A stretch of 14,443 nt of DNA from CAVVVS01 sp963751355. Lineage in GTDB: Bacteria; Bacteroidota; Ignavibacteria; Ignavibacteriales; Ignavibacteriaceae. This document shows, in pieces, positions 1 through 6,826 of this stretch. The position numbers and the translations under genes are program-made. The stretch lies in contig CAVVVS010000076.1 of assembly GCA_963751355.1 (NCBI GenBank), positions 1 through 14,443 on the forward strand. The letters are read 5' to 3'. Each line of letters starts with the position of its first letter. Position 1 is the first letter of the stretch. Under the pieces are notes generated by a model that saw nothing but the letters and a program-made list of their open reading frames with translations, was not told where the DNA came from and did no database searches.

Positions 1-353
1 CGCATCGGTTACTTTCATTATTATCACACGGGCGGATTAAACGAATTACTGCATAAAAATACGAAATTGAAAATATTTTCCCGAAGTCGTTACCACTGAA
101 AATAATTTACGCGATAAAGTTTTTCGGTGCGGCATCATTTCCGGTTTCTTATTCAATGGAAATATTGCATGACGTTTTTACACTTGGCGAAATTGGGGGA
201 ACTATTCCCGAGCATTCTCCAGCTGTTCGCTCACGCGAAGAAATTGTTGCAAGAGGAAAAAATGTGGCATCCTTTTACTATTATAATTATTTTCCACAAA
301 TGGATACGCTTTTTAATAAATTATCTAAGTATAGTTTCGGCACATTTACCTAA
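1..353 (+). pseudogene. C-terminal end of an unidentified protein, apparently frameshifted
   Basis: The gene enters from the left edge. Frame 1 is open from base 1 to the TGA at 97-99 and contains GYFHYYHTGGLNELLHK. Frame 3 is open from base 57 to the TAA at 351-353 and contains KYEIENIFPKS, then EILHDVFTLGEIGGTIPEH. The two segments join naturally if one A is added to the A5 run at 55-59 (giving HKKYEIEN), so I read them as one protein with a one-base deletion. The TAA overlaps the stop of the convergent response regulator (346-348) by 8 bp, a common arrangement for two real genes. The short GGLNELL...YEIENI stretch is reminiscent of the C-terminal part of class I SAM methyltransferases, but this is only an impression and I do not assign a function. 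The overlapping frame-2 reading at 127-375 looks like noise. Confidence 0.5.
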
Positions 354-1779
354 TTTTATCATTTGCTCTTCTTAGCCTGTTGTTTAGAGCTCGTCTAGAT
401 AATCCTAATAAATCAGCTGCAATTGTTTGATTACCGTTTGCTCGTTTTAATGCTTCATTTATTAGTGATTCTTCTGCTTCCTTTATCGTGGGAAATCTAC
501 CGGGAAAATTAATTAGATCATTATCTTCCTCAATAGGCATTACATCTTGATTGTCCGCATTATTAGAATGATCATAAACTGAGATTTTATTTCTAACTGA
601 TTCTAACGATAAAATACCTGATTTATGCAAACTTAAAGCATCAAATATAATTCCCTCTAATTCTCGTACATTGCCCGGAAATGAATAATTACGAAGTAAA
701 GTATATAGTTCCTTCGGAACCGAAGGTCTTTTCTTGTTAAATTGTTCAGCTGCCTTATCAATAAAATGATCGATTAAATACGGCAAATCATTATTGCGTT
801 CTCTTAATGGCGGAATTGTTATCTGATGCGTTTTTAATCTGTAATAAAGATCTTGCCTAAAGTGATTATTTTGCTGCATCATTTTAATATTACGGTTAGT
901 GGCAACAATAATTCTGGCATCACTAAGTTTGGCTATATCGGAGCCTAAAGGATAATAATGACCGTCCTGTAAAAGTCTTAAAAGTTTTACCTGTGATTCA
1001 ATGCTCAAATCACCAATTTCATCAAGAAACAAAGTACCGTTTTCAGCTTTTTCGATTAAACCTTTTCTTTCGATTTCTGCTCCCGTAAAAGCGCCTTTTT
1101 TATGTCCAAAGAGAGTGTCTGAAAAAAGATTATCATCAACTCCCGCTACATTAACTGAAATCAATTCTCCTTTTCTTCCACTGACTTTATGAACTGCTTT
1201 GGCAAATAATTCCTTGCCGGTACCTGTTTCACCGGTAATCAGCACTGGTAAATTTGTCATCCCAATTGCTTCAATATATTTAAATATAGTTTTTATTTTG
1301 TCGCAATGAGTAATTATTTCACTAAATGCCTCAGGTTTTTCTAGATTCTCACTTAAAAATGACTGCTTAAGCATTTCGTTTTCATTTCGGATTTCTGATA
1401 GCTCAAGTCCTCTTTTTATTGCAGTAACCAATCTTGTATTATCAACCGGCTTTAGTAAATAATCAAAAGCTCCTTCCTTCATGCAGAATACAGCACTTTC
1501 AACATCATTTACAGCAGTTATTATTATAACCGGTATGTCGGGATATTTTGCTCTAATTTTAGGAAGCAGAGTGGCTCCGGTTATATCAGGCATATTTATA
1601 TCGAGCACTATCAACGAAAATTCTTTTTTGTTTAATAAGTTTATTACTTTATCGCTTCGGCGGCATGTTTCAATATTTTTTAATCCATTAGAAGAAATTG
1701 CTAATTCGGCGCTAAGTAAAAAATGTTCTTCATCATCAACAATTAATATTGGTCTTGCCGGTTTAATCATAGGTTTCAT
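346..1779 (-). CDS. NtrC-family sigma-54-dependent response regulator
   Basis: This is a cytoplasmic transcription activator of 477 aa with three domains. The receiver domain (about 10-125) has the acidic pair D15-D16, phosphoacceptor D60 (LIVLDINMPD) and K110 (YLLKP). The AAA+ sigma-54 interaction domain (about 155-400) has Walker A GETGTGKE at 183-190, the GAFTGA loop at 229-234 that contacts sigma-54, Walker B LFLDE at 250-254, and the PGNVRELE motif near 368-375. A Fis-type helix-turn-helix occupies about 432-473 (NQTIAADLLGLSRRALNNRL). All signature residues are present, so it should be activated by phosphorylation and drive RNA polymerase-sigma-54 open-complex formation. Its ATG overlaps the kinase TAA by one base (TAATG), with AGGAG upstream, so the two are translationally coupled. 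The target genes are not evident; I found no convincing -24/-12 promoter in the window. Confidence 0.95.
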   Translation of the reverse strand: MKPMIKPARPILIVDDEEHFLLSAELAISSNGLKNIETCRRSDKVINLLNKKEFSLIVLDINMPDITGATLLPKIRAKYPDIPVIIITAVNDVESAVFCMKEGAFDYLLKPVDNTRLVTAIKRGLELSEIRNENEMLKQSFLSENLEKPEAFSEIITHCDKIKTIFKYIEAIGMTNLPVLITGETGTGKELFAKAVHKVSGRKGELISVNVAGVDDNLFSDTLFGHKKGAFTGAEIERKGLIEKAENGTLFLDEIGDLSIESQVKLLRLLQDGHYYPLGSDIAKLSDARIIVATNRNIKMMQQNNHFRQDLYYRLKTHQITIPPLRERNNDLPYLIDHFIDKAAEQFNKKRPSVPKELYTLLRNYSFPGNVRELEGIIFDALSLHKSGILSLESVRNKISVYDHSNNADNQDVMPIEEDNDLINFPGRFPTIKEAEESLINEALKRANGNQTIAADLLGLSRRALNNRLRRANDKIR

Positions 1780-2561
1780 TAATAAATCTCCTGATCTTCA
1801 TTTTTATTTAAAGGAAGAGAAATCCTCGCAATTGTTCCTTTGCCATTTTCGCTTGTTAACACCAAATTTCCTCCGTGATTTTTTATTATGCTGTTAGAAA
1901 CCGAAAGCCCTAAACCTGTTCCGCCGAAATTTCTTTTAGTAGTGAAAAATGGATCCATGATGTACTTTAAATCGCTCTTTTTTATACCGATGCCTTCATC
2001 TTCAACTTTAATTATTATTTCTTTCTTCTTCGATTTATAGCAAACTTTTATTTTTACAGATTCAGATTTATTTTGTAAAGATTGGCAGGCATTTGTGATT
2101 AAATTGATAACTACCTGCTCTAATTGCTGTTCATTACCTTTATATACGGGAAGAGCCGTATCGTATTCAACATTGAAATGATTAGTTGATTTTTTAATTA
2201 AATTGTCGGTTATAAGAATTGATGTTTCGACTACTTTGTTCAAATCAACCGGTTCCTCCAGTTTTCCGCTATCAATTTTAGAATATTCCGTTAAACTTTT
2301 GGTTATATTTTTTATCCTCTCGGAACCTTTAAAAATTCCCTCTAAAGATTGTGCAATCTTTTTTTTCGATAAACTGTACGACATACCTGCCAAAGCAAAA
2401 TCTCCGTTGTTTTCATAATATTCATCAAGAATAGGAGAAATGTCTTTCCAAATTTTTGAAAACAATTGTACATTCAGCATAATAAAATTATTCGGATTAT
2501 TAATTTCATGAACTATTCCCGATACTAAAATTCCAAGCGAAGCCATTTTATCAGCCTGCAT
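1779..2561 (-). CDS. Histidine kinase core (C-terminal part of a frameshifted PAS kinase)
   Basis: This is the catalytic half of a soluble sensor kinase, the cognate partner of the overlapping NtrC-type regulator. The 260-aa reading starts MQADKMASLG, directly before the H-box HEINNP (H18). It then shows the N-box (INLITNACQSL, N157), the G1 box VEDEGIGI (D188), the F box PFFTTK and the G2 box GGTGLGLS, so dimerisation/phosphoacceptor and HATPase_c domains are complete. There is no membrane segment. The ATG at 2561 has no ribosome binding site and sits inside what is normally a PAS-kinase linker. The same frame is open upstream to about 2603, reading AETAAEIKNLQL just before M1. It therefore continues the PAS ORF at 2575-2976 after a +1 shift. 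Most likely the true gene is 1779-2976 with one extra A, either a sequencing error or a real inactivating mutation. Confidence 0.85.
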   Translation of the reverse strand: MQADKMASLGILVSGIVHEINNPNNFIMLNVQLFSKIWKDISPILDEYYENNGDFALAGMSYSLSKKKIAQSLEGIFKGSERIKNITKSLTEYSKIDSGKLEEPVDLNKVVETSILITDNLIKKSTNHFNVEYDTALPVYKGNEQQLEQVVINLITNACQSLQNKSESVKIKVCYKSKKKEIIIKVEDEGIGIKKSDLKYIMDPFFTTKRNFGGTGLGLSVSNSIIKNHGGNLVLTSENGKGTIARISLPLNKNEDQEIY

Positions 2562-2574
2562 AAGTTGGAGATTT

Positions 2575-2976
2575 TTAATTTCTGCAGCAGTTTCTGCTTT
2601 CTTTTAAATCTGTTATATCATTTATCAAACCATCGTATGCAACCGGATTTCCATTCAAATCCTTAGTAACTACCACTTTGTTCTTCACCCATCTTGTAGT
2701 TCCGTTTCGATGAATTATTCTATGTTCTACAATATCGACTTCTTCACCTAATAATGCCAACCTAGCTTGTTCTAAAACTTTTTTCCTGTCTTTTTTATGA
2801 ACCATTCTGTACCATAATTCGGGATCTTTGCTATAATCTTCTGAGGAATATCCGGTAACGGATACACAACCTGGTCCATGAATTGTTTTTACTGCTTTAG
2901 CATTTTGAATTTTTACTGTATAAATATAATCTGTTAAAAGATTTACTAAACTTTGATATCTATTAATTGCATCCAT
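2575..2976 (-). CDS. PAS sensor domain (N-terminal part of the frameshifted kinase)
   Basis: This 133-aa reading is a single PAS_3-type fold. It has a helical N-terminus (YQSLVNLLTDYIYTV), the middle motif GYSSEDYSKDPELWYRMVH, HRIIHRNGTTRWV in the beta-sheet part, and the typical PAC ending GLINDITDLKES. After residue 128 the reading turns into RNCCRN and stops, which is foreign to the family. One base over, the frame reads AETAAEIKNLQLMQADKM and continues into the kinase core. The ATG at 2976 is directly preceded by an in-frame TAA, so the start is firm. The upstream GGGAAAT is at best a weak ribosome binding site. No signal peptide or transmembrane helix is present, so the sensed signal would be cytoplasmic. 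The ligand cannot be told from the sequence. Confidence 0.85.
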   Translation of the reverse strand: MDAINRYQSLVNLLTDYIYTVKIQNAKAVKTIHGPGCVSVTGYSSEDYSKDPELWYRMVHKKDRKKVLEQARLALLGEEVDIVEHRIIHRNGTTRWVKNKVVVTKDLNGNPVAYDGLINDITDLKESRNCCRN

Positions 2977-3275
2977 TTATTTCCCATTATTTAGGTAAAA
3001 CCGCAGCATTACCTTAATTTCTTAAGATATTTCTCCTATCTACCCTATTATTTAAGTAAAAATAAATTAAATTCAAATACTAGAAATTGTTTGATCAGTT
3101 TCGTTGATATAGCTCAAGATTTTGCAAATTATGAAGATTAAATGATAAGAATTTACAATAAACAGACTTTTCCTTAGTCGATTGCATAAAATAGTTTTTT
3201 GTATGAAAGCAAAGACAAAAATTAAGATTATCTGTAGAAATGAATTCATATTGTAGATTAATAATTCATAGCTAT
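2977..3275. promoter_or_regulatory. Intergenic region with a repeated TTATTTARGTAAAA word
   Basis: This is a 299-bp AT-rich gap between the pectinesterase stop and the kinase start; the kinase promoter should lie here. A near-identical word occurs twice in the same orientation: TTATTTAGGTAAAA near 2987-3000 and TTATTTAAGTAAAA near 3048-3061, about 61 bp apart. They could be paired regulator sites, but in such AT-rich DNA chance is not excluded. I see no clear terminator behind the pectinesterase and no coding potential. Confidence 0.25.
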
Positions 3276-4523
3276 TTAAAATTTGAATGAGAAATTGGCA
3301 GCACGTTCTTTAACCGTAGCGATAGTTCCGATGATTTTTCCATTATTTGTTATATGAAGACCGTACAAATCAATGTTTGAAATTGGTTCGCTAACATCTA
3401 ACCGAATAGTATCAGATCCTGCACCGGAATTATATGTAAATGTTTTTCGTGTATTAGATTTCAGGACCGGTTTACCAATTACCGTCAGAACTTCATTAAA
3501 ATGTAACAAAACATAATTTTTATGGAATTCATATTTCACAATCTTAGGACCTTCGGTTTTTACGGGATTCCACTTTCCGTCAAAAGTCCATGCCGGTGTT
3601 ATATCCGAAGGTGAAGGATCTCCCGGTGCAGTACTCAAATTATTTTCAAACCAGCTATAATTACCATCATTTCTTGTACACTTGTAAAAGTAATCTCTCT
3701 CCCCCCAGTTTGCAGGTCTGTTTTTTTCAGGATCCTTCGGATTAGTTACTCTGTAAATGGGAGTGTCTGCAAGGTTTTTAGAAAACTTACAATTCAGCAA
3801 ATAGAATTGTGCATCATAATGATGACGGCCGAGCTGAAATCCTTTAACACCGTCGAAAGTACAATTTCGCAACACAAATTTCTGATTTTGCTTATATCCG
3901 CCTGCATGCCAGATAGAAGCAGTTTGTTTTAATTCATAAAAATGTGAATTCTTTATAAAACACCAGCCGCGCGGACAGACATAATCAACACTTCCCCTGA
4001 AATTACAATTTGCATGATAGTACATCCCTTCCTTATAATTCCAAAGTGAAACGGTATCTCCCCCATTGCTTAGTATATTGCAATGGATTATTATTGTTCT
4101 GGTTCCGGTTCCATAAACGGTAAACGCATGCGGCCCGACTTTTGGCTGAGTATTTTTTATAGTAAGATTTTTTAATATTATATCGTCAGCATGAATATTA
4201 ATAACCGCAGGACCAATTACATCTTTGTTTTTTATCCAATCGGTTCTTAGTTGATTGTATTCAATAATAGTACTGTCTCTGCTTTCACCTTCCAGCGTTA
4301 CATTATCTTGAGTGATTTTAAACTTTTCGTTATATACGCCGTTTTTTATATAAATAACTACTCTCTGATATTCAAACATAGGAAGCGATTTTATTGCGGC
4401 GCTTATTGATGCAAAATCACCGCTGCCGTCTTTAGCTACCGTTATATAATGACTATCTTTTGCAAATGAAAATGCAGTGAACAAAAAGGCAAATACAAAA
4501 AGCTTTAATAATGTTTTTTTCAT
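3276..4523 (-). CDS. Secreted pectinesterase, CE8 family, with C-terminal Ig-like region
   Basis: This 415-aa exported protein should remove methyl esters from homogalacturonan outside the cytoplasm. A signal peptide spans about 1-21 (KK, hydrophobic core, then SFA before KD). The right-handed beta-helix covers about 25-320 and opens with the CE8 motif VAKDGSGDFASISAAI and GVYNEKF. Candidate catalytic residues are D156 (GGDT), D180 (SVDY) and R233 (LGR). Two canonical oxyanion Gln positions appear replaced: QAV is HAF (H132) and QDT is GDT (G155). GTVDFIFG is reduced to GSVDYVCPRG, and LGRPW is LGRHH. After about 325 a beta-rich segment (LHFNEVL, TYNSGAGSDTIRLDV) resembles an SbsA-type Ig-like domain. 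No sorting signal is obvious at the very end. The family call is firm; methylesterase activity is inferred and less certain because of the substitutions. Confidence 0.88.
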   Translation of the reverse strand: MKKTLLKLFVFAFLFTAFSFAKDSHYITVAKDGSGDFASISAAIKSLPMFEYQRVVIYIKNGVYNEKFKITQDNVTLEGESRDSTIIEYNQLRTDWIKNKDVIGPAVINIHADDIILKNLTIKNTQPKVGPHAFTVYGTGTRTIIIHCNILSNGGDTVSLWNYKEGMYYHANCNFRGSVDYVCPRGWCFIKNSHFYELKQTASIWHAGGYKQNQKFVLRNCTFDGVKGFQLGRHHYDAQFYLLNCKFSKNLADTPIYRVTNPKDPEKNRPANWGERDYFYKCTRNDGNYSWFENNLSTAPGDPSPSDITPAWTFDGKWNPVKTEGPKIVKYEFHKNYVLLHFNEVLTVIGKPVLKSNTRKTFTYNSGAGSDTIRLDVSEPISNIDLYGLHITNNGKIIGTIATVKERAANFSFKF

Positions 4524-4586
4524 AACCTAAGCAATTGATATTTTATAAAACTATTCTTTATTATAATCTTTTGGAGATAGAAGCAA

Positions 4587-4697
4587 TTAATTGAATAACT
4601 TATTTAATCTCTTCCAAACAGCAGATTCAATTTGTTTTTGTCCGGCAATATTAGGATGAAGGCCATCAACATAATTTTGATATGAAACGGTATGAAT
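4587..4697 (-). pseudogene. C-terminal remnant of an SGNH/GDSL hydrolase
   Basis: Read on the minus strand from 4697 to the TAA at 4589-4587, this gives about 36 codons including YVDGLHPNIAGQK and then a helical tail ending KRLNKLFN. The D-G-L-H-P-N-x-x-G block is the hallmark of block V of SGNH hydrolases, with the catalytic Asp and His three residues apart. An in-frame TAA lies just upstream (4700-4698), and I cannot find the other blocks (GDS, GxND) in the following 390 bp. The rest of the gene is therefore missing rather than shifted. In a pectin locus the parent was plausibly a rhamnogalacturonan or pectin acetylesterase, but this is inference from context. It lies 64 bp upstream of the pectinesterase, so the deletion probably happened within a former esterase pair. 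Confidence 0.6.
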
Positions 4698-4705
4698 TTA
4701 ATTAT

Positions 4706-4759
4706 ATGATATACAAAATATCATTGTTACCGTTCTTACTCACAAGTTATAAGTATAAC
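4706..4759. promoter_or_regulatory. Two short palindromes upstream of the esterase genes
   Basis: Two perfect inverted repeats lie close together: ATGATAT-acaaa-ATATCAT at 4706-4724 and GTTATA-ag-TATAAC at 4746-4759. They lie upstream of the SGNH remnant and about 180-240 bp before the pectinesterase start, where its promoter could be. They could be operators for a dimeric regulator, but they do not match the AACGTT sites near lacI and uxaA. Confidence 0.25.
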
Positions 4760-4806
4760 CTTTTCTTTAATTAAATCCAGTAAGTTTATTTCAATTTAAA
4801 ATAAGA

Positions 4807-4865
4807 AAGCTTGGAGTTAACCAAACCAATAATATGGCACATTATTTTGGTTAAACTCCAAGCTT
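4807..4865 (-). terminator. Large stem-loop, probable terminator of kdgK transcription
   Basis: The left arm is AAGCTTGGAGTTAACCAAA (4807-4825) and the right arm is TTTGGTTAAACTCCAAGCTT (4846-4865). They pair over about 19 bp with one bulged base. An inner AATAAT/ATTATT pair leaves a small loop around ATGGCAC. On the minus strand the hairpin is followed by TCTTATTTTAAATT, which is U-rich in RNA, and it lies 226 bp after the kdgK stop. This fits an intrinsic terminator on that strand; the plus-strand side has no T tract. The stem is longer than most terminators, so a small MITE-like inverted repeat is the alternative. Confidence 0.5.
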
Positions 4866-5090
4866 ATTAGCTACGCATCAAAAATTAATATTTTATTTTG
4901 CGGATTTATTTATTTCTTAGTTTAATAATAGACATTAAACAAGTATGAATTAGGTCGAATTATAACTTGCGGAATATTACCCTCACTTAAATGGTTTTAG
5001 TTGAAAATTGTAAAAAGTTTCATCAGACGAGATTTTAATCATATGCTCGCCCGATAAAACGAAGGAATGAATCTTGGTGAGTAAATGTGA
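4866..5090. other. Non-coding stretch downstream of kdgK
   Basis: This is the remaining part of the 567-bp gap between kdgK and the pectinesterase. Directly after the kdgK stop the minus strand is open for about 35 codons with no family resemblance I recognise, then stops repeatedly. I see no promoter, RNA gene or further piece of the SGNH hydrolase here. Confidence 0.3.
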
Positions 5091-6125
5091 TTAGCGTTCA
5101 ACTCTTCCGGAACCGCTTCCTTTTGCTAATTTTTCGACTTCCGTAGGGGTAACTAAATTAAAATCCCCCGGAATTGTTTGTTTCAAACATGAAGCTGCAA
5201 CAGCAAATTCCAAGGCATCTTTAGTATTTTCTTTTGATAATAAACCGTAAATTAAGCCGCTTGCAAATGAATCTCCGCCGCCAACCCTATCAACAATTTG
5301 AATGTCATATCTCTTTGAACGGTAAGGTTCGCTGCAATCTTTATCATCATGCAAAACCGCACTCCAACCGTTACGTGAAGCTGAAAAACTTTCGCGCAAG
5401 GTAATTGCGACAGCTTTGAAATTATATTTCTCTTTTAATTTTTTTGCAAGTTCAAAGTATCCTTTTTCATCAATTTCAGCGCTTTCAACATCTGTTTCTC
5501 CAGCTTTAAATCCCAAACTTTTTTCACAATCTTCTTCATTGGCAATACATACATCAACATACTCCATCAATGGATTCATTACTGCTTGAGCTTCTTCGGT
5601 AGTCCATAATTTTGCTCGGTAGTTTAAATCAGAGCTTATTGTTGCACCATTTTTTCTGGCAGCTTCGCATGCAGTTTTTAATGATTCTTGAGCAGTTTTT
5701 CCGAGAGCGGGTGTTATTCCCGTCCAATGAAACCATTTTACATCTTTAAATACTTCGTCCCAATCTAATTCTTCTTTCCCGAGCGTGGTTATTGCAGAAT
5801 TAGCTCTGTCATAAACAACTTTAGATGCTCTTTGACTTGCGCCGGTTTCGAGAAAATATATTCCTACCCTATCGCCGCCTCTTACAATATAATCTTCATT
5901 AACTCCGAATCTTCTAAGACTATTAACTGCAGCTTGGCCTATTTCATGTTTTGGCAATTTTGAAATAAAATAACTTTCAAGTCCATAATTAGATAAAGCA
6001 ACAGCAACATTAGCTTCTCCGCCTCCATAATTAATATCAAATTGTTGTGCTTGTACAAATCTGCTGTAACCTGGAGTTGAAAGTCTTAGCATTATCTCTC
6101 CCATCGTTACTACTTTTTGTGACAT
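5091..6125 (-). CDS. kdgK: 2-dehydro-3-deoxygluconokinase (KDG kinase), PfkB family
   Basis: This enzyme phosphorylates 2-keto-3-deoxygluconate with ATP to KDPG in the cytoplasm. The 344-aa protein has the ribokinase-like N-terminal motif YGGGEANVAVAL (33-44). It also has DLNYRAKLW (166-174), a stretch typical of KDG kinases, ANEEDCEKSLG around 195-205, and the C-terminal anion hole and catalytic base VDRVGGGDSFASG, with D285 as base. Length is normal for the family. The ATG at 6125 follows GGAAGGGA at a usable distance. It is the last enzyme gene of the uronate cluster in the transcription direction, 59 bp behind eda, and the two very likely share a transcript. Their products act in sequence on KDG and KDPG. 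A role on fructose or other sugars is unlikely given these motifs and the context. Confidence 0.95.
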   Translation of the reverse strand: MSQKVVTMGEIMLRLSTPGYSRFVQAQQFDINYGGGEANVAVALSNYGLESYFISKLPKHEIGQAAVNSLRRFGVNEDYIVRGGDRVGIYFLETGASQRASKVVYDRANSAITTLGKEELDWDEVFKDVKWFHWTGITPALGKTAQESLKTACEAARKNGATISSDLNYRAKLWTTEEAQAVMNPLMEYVDVCIANEEDCEKSLGFKAGETDVESAEIDEKGYFELAKKLKEKYNFKAVAITLRESFSASRNGWSAVLHDDKDCSEPYRSKRYDIQIVDRVGGGDSFASGLIYGLLSKENTKDALEFAVAASCLKQTIPGDFNLVTPTEVEKLAKGSGSGRVER

Positions 6126-6184
6126 ATCATTTTTCCCTTCCGATTATTTTATCTTCAATAAATATTCAAAATCAAATTAAAACT

Positions 6185-6826
6185 TTATCTTACTGAATTA
6201 ACATTTTCAATTAATATTTTAGCGTTATCGGTAAGTTTATCAAAATTTCCTTCTTCTATTGCTTTTTTATCAAGAAGTGCACTTCCAACACCCACTGCAC
6301 AAGCTCCTGCTTTAATCCAATCACCAGCATTAGTCAAACTAACTCCGCCTGTAGGCATTAATTTTAAGTGAGGCATCGGTGCGAGAACTCCTTTGAAAAA
6401 TGCCATCCCAACAACATCTGCCGGGAAAACTTTAACTATATCCGCACCGGCTTCCCAAGCAGTTTGAACTTCTGTCGGAGTAAATGCACCGGGCATTGAA
6501 GGTATTCCATTCTTTTTAGCTGTTTCTACAATTTCTTTTTTGAAAATTGGACTAACAACATATTTAGCGCCTGCATCAATTGCCTGCTGAGCAGTTTCTG
6601 AATTTAATACCGATCCAACTCCAATATTCATATAATCGCCGATAGATTTACTTGCTTCTTCAATTACTTTTATCGCATTGGGAATGGTCATCGTAATTTC
6701 AATTCCAGATATCCCGCCTTCATAAATTGCTTCTGCTACTTTTATCAATTTTGATGAATCTGCTAAGCGAATAACAGCAACCACTCCGCAATCTATAAGT
6801 GATTTTAATGTTTCTTCTTTTGACAT
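6185..6826 (-). CDS. eda: KDPG/KHG aldolase
   Basis: A 213-aa class I aldolase that splits 2-keto-3-deoxy-6-phosphogluconate into pyruvate and glyceraldehyde 3-phosphate. The family residues are visible: R20 in VVAVIR, the catalytic Glu E43 in GIEITM, and the Schiff-base Lys K132 in IVKVFPAD. PTGGV at 158-162 is the phosphate-binding turn. The loop SPIF (92-95) replaces the SPGLT seen in the E. coli enzyme, a variation also expected in other phyla. Length is normal. AAAGGA lies just before the ATG at 6826 and supports this start. Placed directly before kdgK, it completes the lower Entner-Doudoroff branch on which both upper routes converge. KDPGal specificity cannot be excluded from the sequence alone. 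Confidence 0.95.
   Translation of the reverse strand: MSKEETLKSLIDCGVVAVIRLADSSKLIKVAEAIYEGGISGIEITMTIPNAIKVIEEASKSIGDYMNIGVGSVLNSETAQQAIDAGAKYVVSPIFKKEIVETAKKNGIPSMPGAFTPTEVQTAWEAGADIVKVFPADVVGMAFFKGVLAPMPHLKLMPTGGVSLTNAGDWIKAGACAVGVGSALLDKKAIEEGNFDKLTDNAKILIENVNSVR

Noticed and set aside
127..375. Plus-strand 82-codon ORF beginning at 127
   Set aside because: It overlaps the frame-3 reading whose composition looks like a real protein; its own sequence is rich in Ile, Leu, Phe and His with no family character.
1001..2418. Plus-strand ORFs at 1001-1192, 1481-1897 and 2203-2418
   Set aside because: They are antisense to the well-supported response regulator and kinase domains and show low-complexity Ser/Phe/Ile composition.
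2595..2606. Programmed ribosomal frameshifting between PAS and kinase ORFs
   Set aside because: The sequence has no X-XXY-YYZ heptamer for a -1 shift, and the needed shift is +1, with no RF2-type stop or SD stimulator. An indel is the simpler explanation.
4828..4850. TGGCAC motif as a sigma-54 -24/-12 promoter
   Set aside because: The GC of the -12 element is absent at the required spacing, and the motif is in the loop of the large hairpin.
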